64,000 bases of DNA from Actinacidiphila epipremni (GCF_012034175.1 NZ_JAATEJ010000025.1:87832-151831); one strand, 5' to 3'; shown: positions 1-8,304, numbered from the stretch's first letter. The notes: generated by a model not told the origin, from the letters alone. A program made the numbers and translations.

Positions 1-1
1 G

Positions 2-799
2 GGACACCGGGGCCCGGGCGGCGACCGGCAGCAGCCCCGCGGCGGGCCGGGAACCGGCGCGCGGACCGTCGTGCTGTGGCCGGACACCTTCACCGAGCAC
101 CTCACGCCCTCGGCCGGCCGCGCCGCCGTCCGGGTGCTGCGGGCCGCGGGACTGGACGTCACCCTGCCGCCGGGACCGGTCTGCTGCGGGCTGACCTGGG
201 TCTCCACCGGCCAGCTCGGCCGCGCGCGGACGGTGATGCGGCGCACCCTCGACCGGCTGGAGCCGCTCCTGGACGCCGGCACCCCGCTCGTCGTCCTCGA
301 ACCGAGCTGCGCCGCCGCCCTGCGCGCCGACCTGCCCGAACTGCTCGGCACGGACGACCCGCGGGCCGCCCGGCTCGCCGCGTCGGTGCGGACCTTCGCG
401 GAGGCCCTGGAGGAGTACGCCCCCGACTGGCAGCCGCCCCGCCTGGACCGTACGGCCGTCGGGCAGACGCACTGCCACCAGCACGCGGTGCTCGGCGACG
501 CCGCCGACCGCCGGCTGCGTGAGCGCGCGGGCCTCACCGGCGACCTGACCGGCGGCTGCTGCGGCCTTGCCGGCAACTTCGGCTTCGAGGCGGGCCACTA
601 CGAGGTCTCCGCCGCCTGCGCCGAGGAGGCGCTGCTCCCCGCGCTGCGCGCGGCGCCCGACGACGCGGTGGTGCTGGCCGACGGCTTCTCCTGCCGCACC
701 CAGATCGCCCACCTCGGCGCCGGCGCCACCGCCCGCCACCTGGCGGAAGTCCTCGCGGCCGGCCTGGACGCGCAGCCGCCGGGCACCCCCGGCGGCTAG
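2..799 (+). CDS. FAD-linked oxidase / Fe-S oxidoreductase, C-terminal part (5' truncated by window edge)
   Basis: The reading frame is open to the left edge, so the start lies outside the window. The visible part is the cysteine-rich (CCG) domain of the GlcF/GlpC/LutA type that follows a 4Fe-4S ferredoxin module in flavin-linked 2-hydroxy-acid dehydrogenases. Motifs seen are CCGLTW, an HCHQH block and GGCCGLAGNFG near the C-terminus, which in this family bind an Fe-S or heterodisulfide-type cofactor. In actinomycetes the domain is usually the C-terminal half of a fused FAD-binding oxidase of about 950 residues. That fusion is inferred and cannot be checked here. The gene converges on the citrate synthase gene with only 16 bp between stops. 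Confidence 0.8.
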   Translation, partial: GHRGPGGDRQQPRGGPGTGARTVVLWPDTFTEHLTPSAGRAAVRVLRAAGLDVTLPPGPVCCGLTWVSTGQLGRARTVMRRTLDRLEPLLDAGTPLVVLEPSCAAALRADLPELLGTDDPRAARLAASVRTFAEALEEYAPDWQPPRLDRTAVGQTHCHQHAVLGDAADRRLRERAGLTGDLTGGCCGLAGNFGFEAGHYEVSAACAEEALLPALRAAPDDAVVLADGFSCRTQIAHLGAGATARHLAEVLAAGLDAQPPGTPGG

Positions 800-815
800 C
801 TCGCGGCTCCTCCCG

Positions 816-1916
816 TCAGGACGAGACGGTCGGGTCGCCCTCGATGGTGTGCAGGCTGCGGGCGCCCGGGCCGGTGTAGCGCGCCGAGGGGCGGATCAGC
901 CGGCCGGTGCGCTTCTGCTCCAGGATGTGCGCCGACCAGCCCGCGGTGCGGGCACAGGTGAACATCGAGGTGAACATGTGCGCCGGCACCTCCGCGAAGT
1001 CCAGCATGATCGCCGCCCAGAACTCGACGTTCGTCGCGAGGACCCGGTCGGGCCGGCGCTCCTGCAGCTCGGCGAGGGCGGCCTTCTCCAGCGCCTCGGC
1101 CACCTCGTAGCGCGGCGCGCCCAGTTCGCGGGCCGTGCGGCGCAGCACCCGCGCCCGCGGGTCCTCGGCGCGGTAGACGCGGTGGCCGAAGCCCATCAGC
1201 CGCTCACCGCGGTCGAGGGCGCCCTTCACATAGCCCTCCGCGTCGCCCGTGCGCTCGATCTCCTCGATCATGCCGAGGACCCGCGAGGGCGCGCCGCCGT
1301 GCAGCGGCCCGGACATCGCGCCGACCGCACCCGACAGGGCGGCGGCCACGTCCGCGCCGGTGGAGGCGATGACGCGGGCGGTGAAGGTGGAGGCGTTCAT
1401 GCCGTGCTCGGCCGCCGACGTCCAGTACGCGTCCACCGCCGCAATGTGCCGCGGGTCGGGCTCGCCGCGCCAGCGGATCATGAAGCGCTCGGTAATGGAC
1501 CGCGCCTTGTCGATCTCCCGCTGCGGCACCATGGGCCGGCCCTGGCCGCGGGCGGACTGGGCGACGTACGACAGCGCCATCACCGCGGCGCGGGCGAGGT
1601 CGTCCCGCGCCTGCTCGGCGTCGATGTCCAGCAGCGGGCGCAGCCCCCACACCGGCGCGAGCATCGCCAGGGCGGACTGCACGTCGACCCGTACGTCACC
1701 GGAGTGCACCGGGATCGGGAAGGGCTCGGCGGGCGGCAGACCCGGGTCGAAGCGCCCGTCCACCAGCAGGCCCCACACATTGCCGAAGCTCACCTGGCCG
1801 ACGAGCTCCTCGATGTCGACGCCGCGATAGCGCAGCGATCCGCCTTCCCGGTCGGGTTCGGCGATCTCCGTCTCGAACGCGACGACTCCCTCGAGTCCGG
1901 GTACGAAGTCGGACAT
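816..1916 (-). CDS. Citrate synthase-like protein (citrate synthase 2 family)
   Basis: A 366-residue protein of the short actinobacterial citrate synthase 2 family, predicted to condense acetyl-CoA with oxaloacetate in the cytoplasm. Visible motifs are EHGMNAST, SGPLHGGAPSRV (active-site His) and MGFGHRVYRAEDPR. At the position of the usual catalytic Asp motif NVDF this protein reads NVEFWAA, so Glu replaces Asp. I believe this substitution is typical of this subfamily, so activity is not excluded. ATG at 1916 was chosen because AGAGGAG precedes it; longer upstream readings lack a ribosome site. It is divergent from pdxH, as I recall for S. coelicolor SCO4387/4388. Confidence 0.88.
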   Translation of the reverse strand: MSDFVPGLEGVVAFETEIAEPDREGGSLRYRGVDIEELVGQVSFGNVWGLLVDGRFDPGLPPAEPFPIPVHSGDVRVDVQSALAMLAPVWGLRPLLDIDAEQARDDLARAAVMALSYVAQSARGQGRPMVPQREIDKARSITERFMIRWRGEPDPRHIAAVDAYWTSAAEHGMNASTFTARVIASTGADVAAALSGAVGAMSGPLHGGAPSRVLGMIEEIERTGDAEGYVKGALDRGERLMGFGHRVYRAEDPRARVLRRTARELGAPRYEVAEALEKAALAELQERRPDRVLATNVEFWAAIMLDFAEVPAHMFTSMFTCARTAGWSAHILEQKRTGRLIRPSARYTGPGARSLHTIEGDPTVSS

Positions 1917-2114
1917 GCGGCGGCTCCTCTGGATGCTGTCGACAGCTCGCGGCGGTGGCCCGGCTCCGCCCATGTCCCGTGGCGGCCGAGCCCACCTGCC
2001 CCGTTCGGACCAGCCATTCTCCCGGCATGTGGACATGACAGACAGGGTGAGATGCCGCACACCGCGCGCGACCGGCCGGGACACGTACCCGCCGACCCCT
2101 GCGAGTATGTGCGC

Positions 2115-2801
2115 GTGCCAGAACCCCACGACCCCCTGCCGGACGGGCTCGACCCGGCCGCCATGCGCAGGCGCTACCGCTGCGTCGGCATCACCGAGGA
2201 CGAACTGGCGGCCGAGCCGTACGCGCAGTTCGCGCGCTGGTTCACCGACGCCGTCGCCGCGACCGAGGACGGCGTCATCGCCGAGCCCAACGCCATGGTG
2301 CTGTCCACCGTCGACGCCGACGGCCTGCCCAGCTCACGCACCGTGCTGCTCAAAGGCTACGACCTGCGCGGATTCGTCTTCTACAGCAACTACCTGTCCC
2401 GTAAAGGCCAGGCGCTCGCCGCCAACCCGCGCGCCTCGCTGCTCTTCCCCTGGCACCCGATCGCCCGCCAGGTCATCGTCGTCGGCAGCGTCACCAAGGT
2501 CGCGCCCGAGGAGACCGAGGCGTACTTCCACAGCCGCCCGCACGGCTCGCAGGTCGGCGCCTGGGCCAGTGAGCAGTCGACCGTCGTCGACTCCCGGGAG
2601 GTGCTGGAGAAGCGGTACGCCGAGCTGGCCGCCCGCTGGCCGGAGGGCGCGCGGGTGCCCGTACCGCCGTTCTGGGGCGGCTTCCGGGTCGAGCCGGCCA
2701 CCGTCGAGTTCTGGCAGGGCCGGGAGAACCGGCTGCACGACCGGCTGCGGTACGTACGGGACGCCGCCGGCGGCTGGTCGGTGGAACGGCTCGCCCCCTG
2801 A
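2115..2801 (+). CDS. pdxH: Pyridoxine/pyridoxamine 5'-phosphate oxidase
   Basis: FMN-dependent oxidase making pyridoxal 5'-phosphate from PNP or PMP. The sequence carries the family landmarks in order: SSRTVLLKGYD, FYSNYLSRKG, SLLFPWHPIARQV, YFHSRPHGSQ, GAWASEQS, PPFWGGFRV, EFWQGRENRLHDR and the terminal ERLAP. From GTG 2115 the protein is 228 residues, close to the usual 210-225. The start is unresolved: ATG 2052, GTG 2109, GTG 2115 and ATG 2163 are all in frame and none has a strong ribosome site. The gene is divergent from the citrate synthase gene and is followed by a large RNA-like fold at 2888-2960. Confidence 0.9.
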   Translation: MPEPHDPLPDGLDPAAMRRRYRCVGITEDELAAEPYAQFARWFTDAVAATEDGVIAEPNAMVLSTVDADGLPSSRTVLLKGYDLRGFVFYSNYLSRKGQALAANPRASLLFPWHPIARQVIVVGSVTKVAPEETEAYFHSRPHGSQVGAWASEQSTVVDSREVLEKRYAELAARWPEGARVPVPPFWGGFRVEPATVEFWQGRENRLHDRLRYVRDAAGGWSVERLAP

Positions 2802-2887
2802 CGCCTTCCCGCGCTCCTGGCGCCCGTGGAGCCCCTGGGACCTTGAGCGCCGCCACCGGCCCCGGACCCCGGTCCCGTACATGCGAA

Positions 2888-2960
2888 CGACCCGCGGGCT
2901 GCCTCCCGGAGCCTGCGGCTCCGGGCACCGGCCGGACAAGTCCGGCGAGCCCGCGGGTCG
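2888..2960. other. Three-way-junction inverted repeat between pdxH and the PAS sensor gene
   Basis: A perfect 13-bp outer stem (2888-2900 with 2948-2960) encloses two perfect hairpins: 9 bp with a 3-nt loop (2905-2913/2917-2925) and 6 bp with a 4-nt loop (2931-2936/2941-2946). Almost every base between the outer arms is paired. It could be a pdxH terminator, but there is no T-run after it. The fold is also compatible with a small structured RNA. Confidence 0.6.
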
Positions 2961-3164
2961 GGTGATCGCGTGGAATTGGCGCGCTGCGCGCACGCCCAGT
3001 GCGCGGAGCTAGCCCGCGACCACCTCACGTGTCCGACTGCAAACCATGCTTCAGACCACCTCCCTTCATGTGTGCCGCAACAGTAGGAACCGCACCGGAG
3101 CCCGCACAACCGATTTATGCAAAAACGGTGTGACGCAGCCCACACGGGGGTTGAATGTGGTGAC

Positions 3165-4589
3165 GTGCAGCCTTTCGACGCGCAACCGAAGCCGCTGGAC
3201 GACGGCAGCGGTGATGACGACACCGGCGGCCCGGCGGGCGCGGCGGGCGGCGAGGGGCAGGGGGACGACGAGCGGCTGCTGGCCGCGCTGCTCGACGGCA
3301 TGGAGGCGGGACTGGTCGCCTTCGACGGCGCGGGCGTCGTCACCCACTGGAACGCCGAGGCGGCCCGGATCCTCGGCTGGACGGCCGCCGACGCCATCGG
3401 ACGGCACGGCCTGGCCGGATGGGCGGCACGGGCGTCCGACGCGGCGGAGACCGAGGAGCGGCTGCGGCGGGTCATGGACTCCCGCGGTCGCCAGGTGCAC
3501 GAGTTCGCGCTGCTGACCAAGGACGGCCACCGGGTGCTCGTACGCGCCCAGTCCGCGGCCGTACCGGGCGCCGGCGGGCGGCCCGCGGGTGTGTACTGCG
3601 CCTTCTCCGCGGTGCACGCCCAGATCGACCTGGAGCGTTCCCTCGCGCTCAGCGAGGCGCTGTTCGCCGACGCGTCGTGGGGCGTCGTGCTCATCGACGC
3701 CGACCTGCGGCCCGCCGTCGTCAACCCCAGGGCCGCGGCGATGCTGAAGACCGGTCCTGACGAGGTATTGGGCCGTCCGCTGGGCAATCTGCTCACACGC
3801 GGCGTGGAGGAGCTGGAGAACGCGCTCCAGCACGTACTCGCCGAGGGTCCGCCGCCGGCCACCGCCGACCTGTGGGTGGCGCTCAGCGCCGACCCGGAGG
3901 GCAAGCGGCGCTGCTGGCGCTGCGGCTTCGTACGGCTCGGCTCGCCCCTCGGCGAGGAGCCCGTGCCCCTCGGCGTCGGCTGGCTGTTCATCGACATCAC
4001 CCGGCAGAAGACCGCGGAAACGGAAGGCGCGCAGATCCGCTTCCGCTACCAGCAGCTCCACCGCGCCGACCGCGCCGCCGCCGAGTCCGGCACTGCCCTG
4101 GAGGCGGCGGCGCTGCACATGGACTACGCCCTCGCCGGTTTCGCCGACCATGTGCTGCTCGATGTCGCCGACGACGCCGAGCGGCTGGTCCGGGTCGCGG
4201 CGACTCCGGCGGGCGAACCGGGCCCGAGCGAGCTGTCCCGCGACGCCGCCGACAACGGCATCCCGGTCGGCTACTCCGCCACCCATCCCGCCGTCCAGGC
4301 ACTGGAGCGGGTCGGCACGGTGCGGACCAGTTGTGCGGCGACGGATCCGGCGCAATCTGCCGAGGCTTCGCACATGGACGCGTGGGCGGCTGCCAGGCGC
4401 TGGCCGCCGGGGACGGCGCACGGGCTGGTCACCGTGCTGCGCAGCCGGGGCCGCACGGTCGGCGCGCTGACCTTCCTGCGCGGCCCGGGGCGGCGGCTGT
4501 TCGACCGCGCCGACGCCGCCTACGCCGAGGACGTGGCCGCCCGGGTGGCCATGGCCCTGGACCTGGCGCGGCTGGCCGGCGAGCGCTGA
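3165..4589 (+). CDS. PAS-PAS-GAF sensor protein without output domain
   Basis: A 474-residue cytoplasmic sensor. An acidic Gly-rich N-terminus is followed by PAS domain 1 (about residues 36-145, with GMEAGLVAFDGAGVVTHWN and AARILGWTAADAIG), PAS domain 2 (about 155-275, with GVVLIDADLRPAVVNPRAA) and a GAF-like domain (about 300-470). Many Streptomyces proteins with this layout continue into a PP2C/SpoIIE phosphatase or HATPase. Here the stop follows the GAF-like part directly, so any output must be through a partner. GTG 3165 was chosen as the start; ATG 3117 would add 16 residues. The ligand is unknown. The stop codon lies inside a terminator-like hairpin. Confidence 0.75.
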   Translation: MQPFDAQPKPLDDGSGDDDTGGPAGAAGGEGQGDDERLLAALLDGMEAGLVAFDGAGVVTHWNAEAARILGWTAADAIGRHGLAGWAARASDAAETEERLRRVMDSRGRQVHEFALLTKDGHRVLVRAQSAAVPGAGGRPAGVYCAFSAVHAQIDLERSLALSEALFADASWGVVLIDADLRPAVVNPRAAAMLKTGPDEVLGRPLGNLLTRGVEELENALQHVLAEGPPPATADLWVALSADPEGKRRCWRCGFVRLGSPLGEEPVPLGVGWLFIDITRQKTAETEGAQIRFRYQQLHRADRAAAESGTALEAAALHMDYALAGFADHVLLDVADDAERLVRVAATPAGEPGPSELSRDAADNGIPVGYSATHPAVQALERVGTVRTSCAATDPAQSAEASHMDAWAAARRWPPGTAHGLVTVLRSRGRTVGALTFLRGPGRRLFDRADAAYAEDVAARVAMALDLARLAGER

Positions 4590-4610
4590 GGCGCGGCGCT
4601 ACGCCTCAGC
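4585..4610. terminator. Hairpin terminator overlapping the PAS gene stop
   Basis: Nine-bp perfect stem (4585-4593/4602-4610) with an 8-nt loop, containing the TGA stop at 4587-4589. No T-run follows, which is common in Streptomyces. It lies between convergent genes and could serve both. Confidence 0.55.
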
Positions 4611-4669
4611 CGCCACCCGGGTCCGGTTTCGGGTCCGGCTCCGGTTTCGGCTCCGGTGGCCGCTGCCGT

Positions 4670-5431
4670 TCAGCGCCGGAAGAAGATGCGGTCGCGGTAC
4701 TGGTCGAAGATCTTGGCGTTCCAGTCGTGGCCGCCGTCGACGTTGCCCGAGCGCAGCATCGGCGGGGTGATGCCGCGACCGGCCAGGTCGGTGGCCGCGG
4801 TCGCCACGACCGCCTGCATCAGGGCACTGGTCACCACGGTGGAGGCGGGGGCGAAGGGCGCGGGAATGGCGTCGTCGGTCAGCTCCGCGTCGCCGACGGC
4901 GATCTTGGAGTCCAGCACGATGTGGCAGTGGTCCTTCAGGAACGTGCCGGACACGTGCCGCGAGCCGGTCTGCTCCGCGTAGACGACCGACGTCACGCCG
5001 ATCACGGTCAGGCCCAGTGCGCGCGCTTTCTGCGCCATCTCGACGGGCAGCGCGTTGCGGCCGGACAGCGAGATCACGAACAGGACGTCCCCCCGCCGGA
5101 TCGGGCTGGTGTCCAGGACCACGCCGGCGAGCCCGTCGACCCGCTCCAGCGCGCTGCCCAGCGTCGCCGGCATCACGTCCACGCCGACGACGCCCGGCAC
5201 GGCCAGCAGGTTGATCAGTGCCAGGCCGCCCGCGCGGTAGACGACGTCCTGCGCCGGGAGCGAGGAGTGGCCCGCGCCGAAGACGAAGACCCGGGCGTCG
5301 GAGGCGACGGCGTCGGCCACGGCGGTGGCCGCCGCCTTGATGGCGTCCGCCTCCTCGTCGCGCACCCGGCGCAGCAGCGCGATCGCGGCGTCGAAATACC
5401 GGTCGGCCAGGTCGTCGCGGGGCTCAGTCAT
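4670..5431 (-). CDS. SIS-domain phosphosugar-binding protein (UPF0309 family)
   Basis: A 253-residue protein matching what I recall of the UPF0309 family (S. coelicolor SCO4393). The SIS fold is visible through VFVFGAGHSS, GDVLFVISLSGRNALPVEMA (Ser-rich sugar-phosphate loop) and LGLTVIGVTS. SIS proteins isomerise or sense phosphorylated sugars such as glucosamine phosphates. No catalytic assignment is possible here. ATG 5431 was chosen because homologues as I recall begin at this position; a GTG three codons upstream is also possible. It is convergent with the PAS gene and divergent from dmdR1. Confidence 0.85.
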   Translation of the reverse strand: MTEPRDDLADRYFDAAIALLRRVRDEEADAIKAAATAVADAVASDARVFVFGAGHSSLPAQDVVYRAGGLALINLLAVPGVVGVDVMPATLGSALERVDGLAGVVLDTSPIRRGDVLFVISLSGRNALPVEMAQKARALGLTVIGVTSVVYAEQTGSRHVSGTFLKDHCHIVLDSKIAVGDAELTDDAIPAPFAPASTVVTSALMQAVVATAATDLAGRGITPPMLRSGNVDGGHDWNAKIFDQYRDRIFFRR

Positions 5432-5801
5432 GCGGATCACCGTGGGGCCAGGGCGTGGCCGGTGTCAAGAAAAACCGGGTGGCCGGCGGGCGCGGGGCCG
5501 TCGCCGGGGACCGCAGGGCCCACGTGCCGCACCGCCGTCCACGATACGGACGCCGGGCCTGCGGCCGGCGGTGGCCGCGGGCGTCCGCGGGGCGGCGCCG
5601 GGAGCGGGCGGCGCGGCGGCCTCCCGGGCTGCTCAGGGCCCCCGCGGGGCCGCCCGGAGGCGGCGGGGGAGGGGCAGCGGCGGGTGACCGGGTGGTTGCG
5701 GAGGGCTCCTCGGCGGTGGGCGTTCTCACTTCGGGGCCGGTTGTCGGTGGTATGCGTCAGAATTGTGTGAGGGCCACGCACGATTTACACGAGGGGCGCG
5801 C
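5432..5801. other. Intergenic region between SIS gene and dmdR1
   Basis: This 370-bp gap must hold the divergent promoters of the SIS gene and dmdR1. The part next to dmdR1 (about 5735-5795) is less GC-rich than the rest, as expected for a promoter, but I cannot fix -35/-10 boxes. I do not see an iron box of the DmdR type. No convincing ORF is present. Confidence 0.5.
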
Positions 5802-6494
5802 ATGTCCGGACTGATCGACACGACGGAGATGTATCTCCGCACCATCCTGGAACTGGAGGAGGAGGGTGTGGTCCCGATGCGCGCCCGAATCGCCGAGCGG
5901 CTCGACCAGAGCGGCCCGACGGTCTCCCAGACGGTCGCGCGGATGGAGCGGGACGGGCTGCTGCACGTGGCCGGGGACCGCCACCTGGAGCTGACCGAGG
6001 AAGGGCGCCGCACCGCCACTCGCGTCATGCGCAAGCACCGCATCGCCGAGTGCCTGCTGGTCGACGTGATCGGCCTGGAGTGGGAGCAGGTGCACGCCGA
6101 GGCGTGTCGCTGGGAGCACGTGATGAGCGAGGCGGTGGAGCGCCGCGTGCTGGAGATGCTGCGCCACCCCACCGAGTCGCCGTACGGCAACCCGATCCCG
6201 GGCCTGGAGGAGCTGGGCGAGAAGGGCGAGGCGGAGACCTTCCTGGAGGACGGGATGGTCAGCCTGAACGACCTCAAGCCGGGCGACGCGGCGGCCAGCG
6301 TGGTCGTGCGCCGGATCGGTGAGCCGATCCAGACCGACGCGCAGGTGATGTACACGCTGCGGCGGGCCGGCGTGCAGCCGGGCGCGGTGGTGAGCGTGAC
6401 CAGCTCGGCAGGCGGGGTGCTGGTCGGCAGCGGCGGCGAGGCCGCCGAGCTGGACGCGGAGGTCGCCTCGCACGTCTTCGTCGCCAAGCGGTAG
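5802..6494 (+). CDS. dmdR1: DtxR/IdeR-type iron-dependent repressor
   Basis: A 230-residue metalloregulator, the length I recall for DmdR1. With Fe2+ it binds iron boxes and represses siderophore and iron-uptake genes. The N-terminal winged helix (residues 1-70) includes the recognition helix around QSGPTVSQTVARMER. The dimerisation/metal region has HRIAECLLVDVIGLEWEQVHAEACRWEHVMSEAVERR, with the Cys, Glu and His that ligate metal. A C-terminal SH3-like FeoA domain spans about 150-230. ATG 5802 is preceded by GAGGGG. In S. coelicolor an antiparallel gene, adm, has been described opposite dmdR1, and a long antisense frame exists here too. A strong terminator follows at 6567-6612. Confidence 0.93.
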   Translation: MSGLIDTTEMYLRTILELEEEGVVPMRARIAERLDQSGPTVSQTVARMERDGLLHVAGDRHLELTEEGRRTATRVMRKHRIAECLLVDVIGLEWEQVHAEACRWEHVMSEAVERRVLEMLRHPTESPYGNPIPGLEELGEKGEAETFLEDGMVSLNDLKPGDAAASVVVRRIGEPIQTDAQVMYTLRRAGVQPGAVVSVTSSAGGVLVGSGGEAAELDAEVASHVFVAKR

Positions 6495-6566
6495 CGCGGT
6501 GGAGCGGTAGCAGGCGCTCGGGGCCGTACGGCGGCCCGCGGGCGGACACGCACGGAGCGGACACAG

Positions 6567-6612
6567 GGCCGCCCCGGTGCCGTCGTGGTCGACGGCACCG
6601 GGGCGGCCTTTT
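6567..6612 (+). terminator. Rho-independent terminator downstream of dmdR1
   Basis: Perfect 19-bp stem (6567-6585/6590-6608) with a 4-nt loop, followed immediately by TTTT. It is the most canonical terminator in the window. Confidence 0.9.
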
Positions 6613-6690
6613 CCCTCCCTGCCCCTCCCGCTCCCTCCCCTTTTCCTCCCGCTCCCTCCCTGTCCCCCCTTTTCCCTCCCCGCGTCCCCG
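6607..6690. repeat. Polypyrimidine tract after the dmdR1 terminator
   Basis: About 80 nt consisting almost only of C and T on the plus strand, made of repeated CCCTCC-like and CTTTTCC-like blocks, directly behind the terminator. It is not coding. Confidence 0.7.
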
Positions 6691-6843
6691 CGGAGGTGCC
6701 GGGACCCCGAGCTTCCCGGTACCTCCTCGCGACCCGCTTCCCCTTCGCGCCGCGTCCCGCTGAAAGATCTCCCCTCGGCGCGTGCCGCCAATCCTTGAGC
6801 CTTGTCACTCGAAAGAGCGGTGTTGGGCGCGGGAGCCCCTTGT

Positions 6844-6859
6844 TCGAATAAAGGTTCGA
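6844..6859. promoter_or_regulatory. LexA-like (SOS-box-like) inverted repeat
   Basis: The site has arms TCGAA and TTCGA in an AT-rich patch. It matches the actinobacterial SOS consensus GAAC-N4-GTTC at 7 of 8 positions (GAAT-AAAG-GTTC here). It lies about 73 bp upstream of the alpha/beta hydrolase start. The LexA assignment is an inference. Confidence 0.4.
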
Positions 6860-6931
6860 TAGCCTGGTCGTCGAAGTGATCCAGCAACGGCACCGGGACG
6901 GACGACGACCGGGCGAAAGGGGGTGAGGCGT

Positions 6932-8095
6932 ATGAAGCAGCAGGCGGACGAGCGCGGGCCGCGCCGCTTCGAGGTCACAGGAGCGGGTGGCACCCGCCTC
7001 ATGGCCTGGGACTACGCGGCGGCGACCGCCATCGCCGACCGCGCGGCCGGCGCCGCGCCGGCGCCCGTTCCGGCGGCTCGGCGCGAGTCCGGGCAGGCGC
7101 CGGGCCCCGACGCCAGACCCGGCGTGCTGCTGCTGCACGGCCTGCTCGGCCGGGCGTCGCACTGGGCGGAGACCGCGCGCCGGCTCGCGCCGCGGTACCG
7201 GGCGATCGCGCTCGACCAGCGCGGGCACGGCCGCAGCGAGCGCCCCGAGGGCGCGAGCGAGCCGGAGGTGTACGTGGCGGACGCGGCAGCCGCGGTCGAA
7301 CAGCTCGCCCTCGCGCCGGTCACCGTGATCGGGCACGGTCTCGGCGCGTTGACGGCGTGGCAGCTTGCGGCGCAGCGGCCGGATCTGGTGGCCGCGGTGG
7401 TCATCTGCGAGATGCGGGCGGCGGCGCCCGGTGAGGCGGGCCGGCGCGCGTGGGAGGAGTGGACACGGTCCTGGCCGGTGCCCTTCGCCACCCTCGCGGA
7501 CGCCCGCCGCTGGTTCGCCGAGCAGGATCCGTGGGCCGACGCGCCGGGCCCGGCGCGGGGTGACTTCTTCGCCGAGGTCATGGCGGAGGACGACGACGGG
7601 TGGCGTCCGCAGTACGCCCCCGCGCATTTGCTGCGCACGGGCGACCCGTGGACACGGGACGCGCACTGGGACGAGCTGGCGGGTGTGGGCTGTCCCGCGC
7701 TGGTGGTCCGCGGGCTGGACGGTCAGTTGGGCCGTGCCGAGGCGCAGGAGATGGTGCGGGTGCTGCCGGACGGGCGCTACGCCGAGATAGCCGACGCCGG
7801 TCACCTCGTGCCGTGGGACCAGCCCGACGCCTGGTGCGAGACGGTCGAGCGCTTCCTGCGGGAGGTGCCGCGCCGACCGTGGGGCGCCCGGGGGAGCGGG
7901 GGCGGGGCCGACCCCGCCGCCGAGGTGCCCGACCCCGCCGGCCCCGCCGGACCCGCCGACCCCGCCGACGGCGCCGGGAGCGCGGGCCGGGGCCGGGAGG
8001 GCAGCCGGGGCGGGGGCGGCGGTGCAGGGGAAGGCGGGGCCGGAAGCGGGCGGGAGGCAGGTTGTGCGTGCGGGACGGACGTGAGGGTGATGTGA
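6932..8095 (+). CDS. Alpha/beta-hydrolase fold protein lacking the serine nucleophile
   Basis: A 387-residue protein with a typical alpha/beta-hydrolase core: LLLHGLLGRASHW (oxyanion HG), LDQRGHGRSERP, the nucleophile elbow IGHGLGALTAW, VVRGLDGQLG (acid) and ADAGHLVPWDQP (His). The elbow reads G-H-G-L-G, so the Ser/Asp/Cys nucleophile is replaced by Gly. Asp and His are kept. It may be a non-hydrolytic binding protein or use another mechanism. The last 65 residues are low-complexity Gly/Ala/Pro. ATG 6932 follows AAAGGGGGTGA. An SOS-like repeat lies upstream. Substrate unknown. Confidence 0.78.
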   Translation: MKQQADERGPRRFEVTGAGGTRLMAWDYAAATAIADRAAGAAPAPVPAARRESGQAPGPDARPGVLLLHGLLGRASHWAETARRLAPRYRAIALDQRGHGRSERPEGASEPEVYVADAAAAVEQLALAPVTVIGHGLGALTAWQLAAQRPDLVAAVVICEMRAAAPGEAGRRAWEEWTRSWPVPFATLADARRWFAEQDPWADAPGPARGDFFAEVMAEDDDGWRPQYAPAHLLRTGDPWTRDAHWDELAGVGCPALVVRGLDGQLGRAEAQEMVRVLPDGRYAEIADAGHLVPWDQPDAWCETVERFLREVPRRPWGARGSGGGADPAAEVPDPAGPAGPADPADGAGSAGRGREGSRGGGGGAGEGGAGSGREAGCACGTDVRVM

Positions 8096-8304
8096 GAAGT
8101 CGGTGATAAATGGCGGGGCCTGCGTGCGGTGGGGCACGCCGTGTGCGGGCGCCGAAGGGCCGGTACGAGGGCCCGCGGGCTGCGCCAGGGCGGTGACGCG
8201 GTGTCCGCGCCCGGGTGCGGAGGCCGTTCGGCGGCGTGCGCGCATTGCCGTGGCCTGCTGGTAATTTGCGATCGCTGGATTCGTTTGCGTCATGGGGGAG
8301 CACA

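Noticed and set aside
567..2801. 744-codon fusion frame running into pdxH
   Set aside because: The first two thirds are shadow of the oxidoreductase and the antisense of the citrate synthase gene; only the end is PdxH.
2888..2960. tRNA gene
   Set aside because: Three-way, not four-way, junction; stem lengths 13, 9 and 6 bp; no T-loop GTTCGA or CCA-type acceptor.
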